A DNA stretch of 64,000 nucleotides from REEB95 sp035934235 (GTDB lineage Bacteria > Pseudomonadota > Alphaproteobacteria > ATCC43930 > CGMCC-115725). Below, piece after piece: positions 29,128 through 36,908 of the stretch (the stretch's first letter is position 1; each line of letters begins with the position of its first letter). The DNA is taken from assembly GCA_035934235.1 (NCBI GenBank), contig DASYYB010000006.1, positions 11,111 through 75,110 on the forward strand, given 5' to 3'. The position numbers and the translations under genes are program-made. A model generated the notes under the pieces. The model was not told the DNA's origin, made no database searches, and saw nothing but the letters and a program-made list of their open reading frames with translations.

Positions 29128-30618
29128 TCAGAGATCGTGCCCCGCGTAGGAGCAGTTGAACGATTTGTTGCACAGTGGGAAGTCGGCGACGATGTTGCCT
29201 TCGATCGCGGCTTCGAGCAGCGGCCACTGGAACCACGACGGATCGCGCAGGTGGCAGCGCGCGATGGAGTTGTCGGCATTGAGCCGCAACCAGACCAGAA
29301 TGTCGCCGCGGAAACCTTCGACGACCGCTAGGCCTTCGCCGGCCTCACCGCCGATCAGCAGCTCCGTGCAGAACGGACCCACAGGCAAACGCGCGAGGAT
29401 CTCCTCGACCAGATCCAGGCTCTGTTCCGCCTCGCGGATGCGGATCCAGACGCGGGCGTTGACGTCACCGTCGCTGCGGCAAGGCACGACGAAGCGCAGG
29501 TGGTTGTACGGCGGGTAAGCCAGATCGCGTCGCGCGTCGAAATCGCGGCCCGACGCGCGGCCGACATAGCCCCCAGCGCCGTATTGCCGCGCCAGCTCGG
29601 GTTTCAAATAGCCGGCGCCAACCGTGCGGTCCTGCAGCGAAGCGGTATCGTCGTAAAGCTTGATCAACGGCGGAAAGCGCCGGCGCACTTCGGCGAGCAG
29701 CGCGCGGATAGCTGCGATGGCCGTGTCGTTGAGATCGCACGCCACACCGCCGGGCACGACGCAATCGCGCATCAGCCGGTGACCGAAGGCCGCGTCGGCG
29801 GCGCGCAGCACACGCTCGCGCAGCACGCCGGTATGCGCGTGCATCAGCGCAAACGACGCGTCATTGCAGATCGCGCCGATGTCGCCGAAATGGTTTGCCA
29901 GGCGCTCGACCTCGGCCATCAGCGCGCGCAGCCAAACCGCGCGTGGTGGCGGTTCGACTTCAAGTGCAGCCTCGGCGGCGCGAGCGAAGGCGATGGCATA
30001 GGAGACGGTGCTGTCGCCCGAGGTGCGGCCGGCAAGGTGCGCGCCGCGTTCGAGCGTCGCGCCTGCCATCAAGCTCTCGATGCCCTTGTGCACATAGCCG
30101 AGCCGCTCTTCCAGCCGCACCACAGTCTCGCCGCCGGCATGGAAGCGGAAATTGCCGGGCTCGATGATGCCGGCGTGGATCGGGCCGACGACGATGCGAT
30201 GCACGCCTTCGCCCTCGGCCTCGCGGAACTCATAGGGTGCGCGAGCTTCACGTCGTGAATTTTCCCACTTGCCGTGATCGAGCCATGGCCGCGGGTCGCT
30301 CGCGCCATCGGCGATCAGGCCATAAAGGTCGCGCATCGCGCGCTCGAGCCGCTGCGCCGGCGGATGCAGCGCGCCGACCGAAGGAAAGTGCCCATCGGGG
30401 CACGCGAAGGTGAGCACTGCGATCTTGCCGTTGTCGCCGTCGCGCAGCGTCATGTGTGCCGCGTCGCGCTCGCCCCACAAGCCGAGCAACGTCGCACGCT
30501 CGTCAGCGAGCGTATGTGCCGCATGCTCCCATGCCGCCCTGTCGACGATCGCGCGCGGCATCGGCCGATGCTCGGCGACACGTTGGCCATTGGCGAGAAT
30601 CTCGTCGAGGACGGTCAT
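29128..30618 (-). CDS. HyfG/HycE-like large subunit without the N-terminal NiFe cysteines (Ehr type)
   Basis: The 496-residue protein fuses a NuoC-like N-terminal domain to a NuoD/hydrogenase large-subunit domain, as in HycE and HyfG. The motif that carries NiFe ligands, R-x-C-G-x-C, reads RTSGDS at residues 198-203, so both cysteines are replaced by serine. The C-terminal DPCxxC motif is also absent; instead DPSWFQW occurs, and two cysteines (C483 and C489) lie near the very end. It therefore cannot hold a standard NiFe site. The surrounding fold motifs (GYVHKGIESL, NHFGDIGAICND) are intact, so it is not a decayed gene. Confidence 0.88.
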   Translation of the reverse strand: MTVLDEILANGQRVAEHRPMPRAIVDRAAWEHAAHTLADERATLLGLWGERDAAHMTLRDGDNGKIAVLTFACPDGHFPSVGALHPPAQRLERAMRDLYGLIADGASDPRPWLDHGKWENSRREARAPYEFREAEGEGVHRIVVGPIHAGIIEPGNFRFHAGGETVVRLEERLGYVHKGIESLMAGATLERGAHLAGRTSGDSTVSYAIAFARAAEAALEVEPPPRAVWLRALMAEVERLANHFGDIGAICNDASFALMHAHTGVLRERVLRAADAAFGHRLMRDCVVPGGVACDLNDTAIAAIRALLAEVRRRFPPLIKLYDDTASLQDRTVGAGYLKPELARQYGAGGYVGRASGRDFDARRDLAYPPYNHLRFVVPCRSDGDVNARVWIRIREAEQSLDLVEEILARLPVGPFCTELLIGGEAGEGLAVVEGFRGDILVWLRLNADNSIARCHLRDPSWFQWPLLEAAIEGNIVADFPLCNKSFNCSYAGHDL

Positions 30619-30624
30619 CGCACC

Positions 30625-32079
30625 TTATCCGAGCAGCTGCGAGACATGCTGGAACCAGACGACGAGCTGAGGCGGCAGGTAGAGACCAGCTGCCAATACC
30701 AGCGCCAAATGGGCGAATTGCGGAACATAGGACGCCTTGACCGGGTGGTTTTGGCCGCGCGGTTCGCCGAAGGCGATCCCGTTGAGGCGCAGCACCAGCG
30801 CGCCGAATGCGACCAACAGGCCGAAGACCAGCAAGACCGCCAACAGCGGCGCGCGCGCGAACGTCGAGCTCACCATCAGGAATTCGCTCATGAAGATGCC
30901 AAGCGGCGGCAAGCCGGCGATGGCGACGACTCCGGCGACCAGGCTCCAGCCGAGCCAGGGATGCGTCTCCGTCAGGCCGCCAATGTCGGCGATGCGCTGC
31001 GTGCCTTTGGCTTGTGCGACGTGGCCGACCGCGAAAAAGATGCCGGACTTGGTCAGGCTGTGCATGGTCATGTGCAGCAGGCCGGCGAAATTCGCCAGCG
31101 GCCCTCCCATGCCGAAGGCGAAAGTGATGATGCCCATGTGCTCGATCGACGAATACGCGAACAGCCGCTTGATGTCGCGCCGGCGATAAAGCATGAACGC
31201 GGCGAAGATCAGCGAGACGAGGCCCAGCGTCACCATCAGCGGTCCGGGCGCGACCGCTGCCGCGTTCGCTGCCATCAGCATCTTGAAGCGTAGCACCGCA
31301 TAGAGCGCGACGTTGAGCAGCAGGCCCGACAGCACCGCCGAGATCGGCGTCGGACCTTCAGCATGGGCGTCGGGCAGCCAGGCATGCAGCGGCGCCAGGC
31401 CGACCTTGGTGCCGTAGCCCAGAAGCAGGAAGATGAAGGCAACGTTGAGCAACGCCGGATCGAATTTTGCGGCGTGAGCGATCAGCTTGGTCCACACCAT
31501 GGCGTCGAGGCCTTCGCCGATCACCGCTTGCGCCGCAACGTAGACCAAGATGGTGCCGAACAGCGCCAGGGCGATTCCGACGCTGCCGAGGATGAAGTAC
31601 TTCCACGCGGCTTCGAGCGCCTCGTGGGTGCGGTAGATGCCGACCATAAGTATCGTCGTCAGCGTCGCGCATTCGATCGCGACCCACATCAGGCCGATGT
31701 TGTTGGCGACCAGCGCCACGTTCATGGCGCACATCAGCAGCTGATACATGGCGTGGTAGAAGCGCAGATAGGTCGGTGTCAGTCGCCTGGTTTCGAGTTC
31801 GTGGCCGACATAGCTGGCGCTGAATACGCTCGTCGTGAAGCCGACGAAGGTATTGAGTGCGATGAAAACGACGTTGAGGTCATCGACCAGCAAGTACGCG
31901 CCGGGTGCGGGGTGCGGCGCGAACAGGAGCGCCAGCGCGGCGAGGAAAGTCAAAAACGCGGCGGCGATGTTGAGCCGCGCGGTCAGCCGATAGCCGGGTA
32001 GCAGCGCCAACAACACCGCCGCCGCGAATGGAATCAGGATCACCAGCTCGACATGCGCCAACAGGGCCAAGCCGCTCAT
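30625..32079 (-). CDS. HyfF/NuoN-M-like proton-channel membrane subunit
   Basis: The 484-residue protein is an antiporter-like (Proton_antipo_M) subunit of about 14 helices. The key acidic residue lies in MWVAIECATLTTIL, the channel Lys in GYGTKVGLAPLHAWLPDAHAEG, and RDIKRLFAYSSIEHMGI is the conserved helix-8 region. With these charges kept, proton or sodium movement is plausible. It starts inside the HyfE-like gene (four-base overlap) and is followed by the HyfG-like gene after six bases. Confidence 0.88.
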   Translation of the reverse strand: MSGLALLAHVELVILIPFAAAVLLALLPGYRLTARLNIAAAFLTFLAALALLFAPHPAPGAYLLVDDLNVVFIALNTFVGFTTSVFSASYVGHELETRRLTPTYLRFYHAMYQLLMCAMNVALVANNIGLMWVAIECATLTTILMVGIYRTHEALEAAWKYFILGSVGIALALFGTILVYVAAQAVIGEGLDAMVWTKLIAHAAKFDPALLNVAFIFLLLGYGTKVGLAPLHAWLPDAHAEGPTPISAVLSGLLLNVALYAVLRFKMLMAANAAAVAPGPLMVTLGLVSLIFAAFMLYRRRDIKRLFAYSSIEHMGIITFAFGMGGPLANFAGLLHMTMHSLTKSGIFFAVGHVAQAKGTQRIADIGGLTETHPWLGWSLVAGVVAIAGLPPLGIFMSEFLMVSSTFARAPLLAVLLVFGLLVAFGALVLRLNGIAFGEPRGQNHPVKASYVPQFAHLALVLAAGLYLPPQLVVWFQHVSQLLG

Positions 32080-32738
32080 CGCCGCTCTCCGCGGAACTGA
32101 TCGAGCACGGCGAGTTCGACGGAGTCGAAGCGCTCGCGGATGCGAAACAGGAAGATGCCGATGACGATGAAGGCGATAAGGATCGAAAAGGCTACACTTA
32201 TTTCAACGACGAGCGGCATGCCTTTAGCGCCAGCCGCCGCTAGGATCAGGCCGTTTTCGAGAGACATGAATCCGACGACCTGACTCACGGCGTTACGCCG
32301 CGTCACCATAATGAGCAGACCCAAAAGCACGACGGCAAGGGCGAAGGCCAAGTCCTCGCGCGCGATCGGTGCCGCCGTCACGGTCACGCGCAGCATCACC
32401 ACCATCGACAGCGCCACCAGTGCCATGCCGGCGAGCATCGTCGGGCCGATACCGACGACGGTCTCGATCTCGCGATGAATGCCAAGCCGTTCGATGATCC
32501 GGCGCAGCGCCAACGGGATGACGATTGCTTTGAAGCCGAGCGCCAGCGCCGCGGTGACGTAAAGGTGCGGCGCATTCTGAATGTTAGCCTGCCACGCGAC
32601 CGCAAGCGCCAACACCAGCGCGTGCAGCGCGTAGACGTTGAGCAGCGATGTGAGCCGATCCTGGTAGAGCAGCATGAAGCTCACCAGCACGAGACCGCCG
32701 GCGAGGAGATGCGAGGTATCAAAAGCAAGGTTGGGCAT
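32076..32738 (-). CDS. HyfE-like membrane subunit (NuoK-related)
   Basis: The 220-residue membrane protein has about seven helices and matches the HyfE/HycP pattern: MLLYQDRLTSLLNVYALHALVLALAV at the start and GFMSLENGLILAAAGAKGMPLVVEISVAF in the centre, where ENGL corresponds to the conserved Glu of NuoK. It shares one base with the stop of the HyfC-like gene. It likely connects the two antiporter-like subunits within the membrane arm. Confidence 0.85.
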   Translation of the reverse strand: MPNLAFDTSHLLAGGLVLVSFMLLYQDRLTSLLNVYALHALVLALAVAWQANIQNAPHLYVTAALALGFKAIVIPLALRRIIERLGIHREIETVVGIGPTMLAGMALVALSMVVMLRVTVTAAPIAREDLAFALAVVLLGLLIMVTRRNAVSQVVGFMSLENGLILAAAGAKGMPLVVEISVAFSILIAFIVIGIFLFRIRERFDSVELAVLDQFRGERR

Positions 32739-33694
32739 CAGAAGCTTCCTGAGACGAAGCGCAAGAGCGTGCCGAGCAATCCCAGCATCAACGCGGCGCC
32801 GACGAACTGCGGCACGCGGAAGACGCGCATCTTGGCGATCGCAGTTTCGAACACCGCCAGCAGGCCGCCGCCGATGGCGAGCTTGGCAACGTAAGCGCCG
32901 ACACCAACGACCAGCGCCGCCGCGCCAGCTTCGGGCGGGGCGATGCTCCAGGGCGCGAAGATGCAGGCGATCAGCGAGACGTACAGCAGCAGCTTGAGTG
33001 CCGAGGCGAGCTCGATCAGCGCCAGGTGGCGGCCGGAATATTCCAGCACCATCGCCTCATGCACCATCGTGAGCTCGAGATGCGTCGCCGGATTGTCGAC
33101 CGGAATGCGCGCGTTCTCGGCGAGCGCGACGATGACGAGCGCGAATAGGGCGAGCGCGAGCGACACGCGCACGCCGACCATGGGCGAATTCAACACGCCG
33201 GCGATGGTCGAAAGCTGGGTCGAGCCGGCGATCAGCGCCAGCGTGAAGACAATCATCAGCATCGCCGGCTCGGCGAGCGAGGCGATCATCACCTCGCGGC
33301 TCGAGCCGATGCCGCCGAAGCTGGTGCCGACATCCATGCCGGCGAGCGCCAAGAAAAACCGAGCGCTCGCGAGCAGCGCGGTGATGGCGATGAGATCGGC
33401 CGACCAGCTGAACAACAGGCCGGTGGCGAAAGTCGGTACCAGCGCCGTCGCCACCCAGGTTGCGGCGAAGATCAGGTAAGGTGCGACGCGAAACAGCCAG
33501 CTTGCGTTCTCTGCCAGCACCACGTCCTTGCGGATGAGCCGCGACAGATCGCGATAGGGCTGGATGATCGAGGCGCCGCGGCGACGCGTCAGCCGCGCCT
33601 TGCATTTGCGCACGAGGCCGACCAGACCCGGCGCCAGCAACAGCACCACCAGCATCTGCGCGAACTGCACGGCGAAATCGTGGATCAGAGCCAT
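32738..33694 (-). CDS. HyfC/NuoH-like membrane subunit
   Basis: The 318-residue protein has about eight helices and is a NuoH homologue of the HyfC/HycD type: ASIIQPYRDLSRLIRKDVVL, then GIGSSREVMIASLAEPAML and NARIPVDNPATHLELTMVHEAMVLEYSG. The last segment, with conserved acidic residues, forms the E-channel that links redox chemistry to ion movement. Its start lies inside the HyfB-like gene (10-base overlap), showing tight translational coupling. Confidence 0.88.
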   Translation of the reverse strand: MALIHDFAVQFAQMLVVLLLAPGLVGLVRKCKARLTRRRGASIIQPYRDLSRLIRKDVVLAENASWLFRVAPYLIFAATWVATALVPTFATGLLFSWSADLIAITALLASARFFLALAGMDVGTSFGGIGSSREVMIASLAEPAMLMIVFTLALIAGSTQLSTIAGVLNSPMVGVRVSLALALFALVIVALAENARIPVDNPATHLELTMVHEAMVLEYSGRHLALIELASALKLLLYVSLIACIFAPWSIAPPEAGAAALVVGVGAYVAKLAIGGGLLAVFETAIAKMRVFRVPQFVGAALMLGLLGTLLRFVSGSF

Positions 33695-35694
33695 ATCGCC
33701 AGCACCAGCAGCAGGATGACCAGCAGCGCGAACACCAGGCTCAGATATTTGCGGATAGTGAGGAACTGGAGTTGGTTGAGGTGGCCCGCCGTGGTCGCAA
33801 TCGAACCTTCAATAGGCGCGTAGAACCAGTCCCAGATCAGATCGCGGAGGCTCACGTGCAACACAGCCGGCCGTGCGTCGCCCGGCGGCGGCATCTCGAC
33901 GCGCTCGCGCGCGCGGAAGGCGAGGGTGCCGTAGACCCGGCGGATCGGCTGGGCGAAGCTCGCAGCGGTGTATTGCGTCAGCGGGCTGGGATCGGGCGTG
34001 CCGCAATCCCACGCCGCCGCGCGCCGCAGCGCGCGCGATGCGAAATTGTGGATGGCCCAGGCTGCAATCAAGCCAGCGAAGCCGATAAAGACGAAGACCA
34101 GAAGGCCGTCATAGGAACTGCGGCTGGCCGCGACCGGCACGATGCTGAGCCACGGATCGCTCGCCTGCACCGGCATACGGCCGCCGATCAGCGCCTGGCT
34201 CACCGGCGCCAGGGCGTCGATGACGAAGCCAGGCAAAATGCCTGCGAGCAGGCACAGCGCGGCGAGAATGAACATGGCCGTTAGCGAGAAACGGTCGGTT
34301 TCGGTAGCCTTTTCGGCAACGGACGAGCGCGGCCGGCCGAGGAAGGTGACGCCGTAAGCCTTGACGAAGCACGCCGCCGCCAACGCCGCCGCCAGCGCGA
34401 GCAGCGCGCCGACGCCGGGTACCAGGATTTTGAGGCCCCATTGCGGCACTGCCGGGCTCAGGAGGATGGCCTGGAAGGTGAGCCACTCGGAGACGAAGCC
34501 GTTGAGCGGCGGCAGCGCAGAAATCGCGACGCAGCCGATCAGGAAGGCGAAAGCGGCATACGGCATGCGATGAATGAGGCCGCCCAGATGCTCCATGTCG
34601 CGCTCGCCGGTGGCGGTCAGCACCGATCCGGCGCCAAAGAACAGCAGGCTCTTGAACAGAGAATGGTTGAAGACGTGGAACAACGCCGCTGTGAGCGCGA
34701 GCGCCGCGGCGAGCGGCATGGCATTGGCCTTGAATCCCATCGCCAGTCCGACGCCGATGAAGACGATGCCGATGTTCTCGACCGTGTGATACGCAAGCAG
34801 CCGTTTGAGGTCATGCTGCATCAGGGCATAGAGCACGCCCAACACGGTGGTGATGCCGGCCAGCGCCAGGACCGTCATGCTCGACCACCAGCTCGGCACA
34901 CCGAGCAGGTCGAGCACGATGCGGATGAAGCCGTAGACCGCCACCTTGGTCATGACGCCGCTCATCAGCGCCGAGACATGGCTCGGCGCCGCTGGATGGG
35001 CGAGCGGCAGCCAGACATGCAGCGGCACCAGGCCGGCTTTCGATCCGGCGCCCAGCAGCGCCAACGTCAGAACGAGTGCGGCGATGAGCGGTCCGTGCTG
35101 GCCTGCACGCATGACCTCGAAGGCATAGCCGCCTGTCGACCCTGCGAGCAGGCCGAAGCAGAGCATCAGCGTGAAGGTGCCGAAGCTCGCCATCACCAGA
35201 TAGATGAAACCGGCGCGGCGATTGTCGGCGTCGCGATGATGCGCCATGACCAGCGCCCACGATGTCAGCGACATGAACTCCCAACACAAAAGGAATGTGA
35301 AGGCGTCGTCGGCGATCACCACCAGGTTCATGGCGGCGACGAAGGCGGGGTAGAACGGCAGCACACGGTGTGGCGCTTCTTCGTGCGCGCCGTAGCCAAG
35401 GGCGTAGAGGCTGGCGGCAGCACCGCCGAGATCGACGACGACAAGGAAGAAGGCGCTGAGCGCGTCGATGCGAAAATGTGCGCCCAGCCACGGCAGCGCC
35501 AGCGGCAGAACCAGCGTCGGCGCTGTGCTGCCGCTCAGAAGCTGCGCCAGCGCGGCGATGAGCGCGGCCGCGCAGGCAATCAGGCTGATGCCATATATCA
35601 AAGGTGTGCCGGCACGGCTGCGCGCGGTGGCGGCGCCGAGAACCGACGCAACCAGCAGTGCCGCGACGCAGGCGAGGATTATCACCAGCATCAT
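33685..35694 (-). CDS. HyfB/NuoL-like proton-channel membrane subunit
   Basis: The 669-residue protein is the largest antiporter-like subunit. Landmarks are LLCWEFMSLTSWALV with the conserved Glu, GAGSKAGLVPLHVWLPLAHP with the channel Lys, SGVMTKVAVYGFIR, and HDLKRLLAYHTVENIG. Two adjacent ATG codons open the reading frame, four bases after the XRE regulator stop; a longer frame upstream overlaps that regulator and is rejected. A hydrophilic loop precedes a final C-terminal helix. It is the first structural gene of the run. Confidence 0.88.
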   Translation of the reverse strand: MMLVIILACVAALLVASVLGAATARSRAGTPLIYGISLIACAAALIAALAQLLSGSTAPTLVLPLALPWLGAHFRIDALSAFFLVVVDLGGAAASLYALGYGAHEEAPHRVLPFYPAFVAAMNLVVIADDAFTFLLCWEFMSLTSWALVMAHHRDADNRRAGFIYLVMASFGTFTLMLCFGLLAGSTGGYAFEVMRAGQHGPLIAALVLTLALLGAGSKAGLVPLHVWLPLAHPAAPSHVSALMSGVMTKVAVYGFIRIVLDLLGVPSWWSSMTVLALAGITTVLGVLYALMQHDLKRLLAYHTVENIGIVFIGVGLAMGFKANAMPLAAALALTAALFHVFNHSLFKSLLFFGAGSVLTATGERDMEHLGGLIHRMPYAAFAFLIGCVAISALPPLNGFVSEWLTFQAILLSPAVPQWGLKILVPGVGALLALAAALAAACFVKAYGVTFLGRPRSSVAEKATETDRFSLTAMFILAALCLLAGILPGFVIDALAPVSQALIGGRMPVQASDPWLSIVPVAASRSSYDGLLVFVFIGFAGLIAAWAIHNFASRALRRAAAWDCGTPDPSPLTQYTAASFAQPIRRVYGTLAFRARERVEMPPPGDARPAVLHVSLRDLIWDWFYAPIEGSIATTAGHLNQLQFLTIRKYLSLVFALLVILLLVLAIWL

Positions 35695-35698
35695 GCGG

Positions 35699-35956
35699 CT
35701 ATTTTCGCTCCACAGCCTTGAGCCGTACGCCACGCCCACCATCGGCGCTAACCGCGCCTTCGCCGATCAGCTCGATGCCGGCAGCCGCCAGTGCTTCGAC
35801 CAGCTTGGTCAATGAGTCGACGGTGCCGCGAATGACGCCATCGCTCGCCTCCATGCGTTGGATGGTCGGCACGGACAGGCCGCAGAGCTCGGCGAGCTTC
35901 TTCTGATCGATGCCGAGCAGGGCGCGCGCTGCCCGAAGCTGGGCAGCGGATATCAC
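35699..35956 (-). CDS. XRE-family helix-turn-helix regulator
   Basis: The 85-residue protein is a compact Cro/CI-type regulator: LRAARALLGIDQKKLAELCGLSVPTIQRMEA is the HTH, and the short C-terminal part (LVEALAAAGIELIGEG) is common in single-domain XRE proteins. The start is GTG. It lies immediately in front of the HyfB-like gene and is probably the first gene of that operon. An inverted repeat 15 bases before its start suggests autoregulation. Confidence 0.83.
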   Translation of the reverse strand: MISAAQLRAARALLGIDQKKLAELCGLSVPTIQRMEASDGVIRGTVDSLTKLVEALAAAGIELIGEGAVSADGGRGVRLKAVERK

Positions 35957-35970
35957 GGTTTAGCCATTGA

Positions 35971-35993
35971 AAGTGAGGTATAAAACATCACTT
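35971..35993 (-). promoter_or_regulatory. Inverted repeat, candidate operator of the XRE regulator
   Basis: AAGTGA at 35971-35976 and TCACTT at 35988-35993 form a perfect 6-bp inverted repeat with an 11-base centre. Read on the minus strand the centre contains TATACC, a plausible -10 element for the XRE-hyf operon, so a bound dimer would cover the promoter. The AT-rich centre stands out against the GC-rich surroundings. Confidence 0.5.
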
Positions 35994-36093
35994 ATCATGG
36001 ATAAGCCGTGACTCGGTCGGCGCGCAAGCGCAAAGCGCGCGACGGCCTGTCGCGATACCGCTGCCGCACTCGCGGCTGGATTTCGGTATGCCT

Positions 36094-36888
36094 TTATCCC
36101 GCCGCCGCGACTGCGCGCCGCGCCATCACGCCGACGAGATGCGCGCGGTATTCGGGACTGGCGTGGATGTCGCCATTGAGGCCGTCCTGCTTTTGCGCGA
36201 TCGATTTGATCGCGTCGGCGGAGAAATTCTTGGCCAGCGCCGCTTCCATGTCCTTCTGGTGGAAGACGCACGGACCCGCGCCGGTGACGGCGACACGCAC
36301 GCCGTCCTTATGCTTCGCCACGAACACGCCGACGATAGCGTAGCGCGATGCTGGATTGGGGAATTTCATATAGGCGGCCTTCTCGGGGGTCGGAAAGCTC
36401 ACCGCCGTCACGATCTCGCCGGCTTGCAACGCAGTCTCGAACATGCCCGTGAAGAATTCGTCGGCCGCGATCTTGCGCTTGTTGGTGATGACCGTCGCGT
36501 TGAGCGCGACCACCGCCGAGGGATAATCCGCCGCCGGATCGTTGTTCGAGATCGAGCCGCCGAGCGTGCCGCGATTGCGCACCGCCGGATCGCCGATATG
36601 GCTCGCGAGATGGGCGAGGGCGGGGATCGCCTTTTGCACCTCGGCCGATTCCGCGACCTCGACGTGTCGCGTCATCGCGCCGATCACCACCGCGTTGCCG
36701 TCGCGCTTGATGCCTGTGAGCTCCGGCAGCCCGTTCAAATCGACGAGGTCGCTCGGTTTGGCGAGGCGTTGCTTCAAGGTCGGTAACAGCGTCATGCCGC
36801 CGGCGACGAGCTTGGCCTCGCTCTTCTGCGTGATCTGCGCCGAAGCGTCCGCGACGGATTTGGCCTTGTGGTATTCGAAATTATACAT
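36094..36888 (-). CDS. coxM: CoxM-like FAD-binding subunit of a molybdenum hydroxylase
   Basis: The 264-residue subunit carries FAD in the CO dehydrogenase/xanthine oxidase family and passes electrons from the 2Fe-2S clusters onward. The two FAD motifs are AGGMTLLPTLKQRLA (family AGGxSLLPxxxxR) and TLGGSISNNDPAADYP. The length is normal. GGAG about ten bases before the ATG supports the start; the longer frame is not conserved. It follows coxL with a 20-base gap. Confidence 0.92.
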   Translation of the reverse strand: MYNFEYHKAKSVADASAQITQKSEAKLVAGGMTLLPTLKQRLAKPSDLVDLNGLPELTGIKRDGNAVVIGAMTRHVEVAESAEVQKAIPALAHLASHIGDPAVRNRGTLGGSISNNDPAADYPSAVVALNATVITNKRKIAADEFFTGMFETALQAGEIVTAVSFPTPEKAAYMKFPNPASRYAIVGVFVAKHKDGVRVAVTGAGPCVFHQKDMEAALAKNFSADAIKSIAQKQDGLNGDIHASPEYRAHLVGVMARRAVAAAG

Positions 36889-36908
36889 CGCTTCGCTCTC
36901 CCTGAATT

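Noticed and set aside
28602..35694. A functional group 4 NiFe hydrogenase
   Set aside because: The large subunit lacks the N-terminal cysteine pair and the DPCxxC motif, and no hyp maturation genes or HyfH are present.
34441..35721. 426-codon open frame antisense to the HyfB-like gene
   Set aside because: His/Gln/Arg-rich translation typical of the reverse of membrane helices; no start signals.
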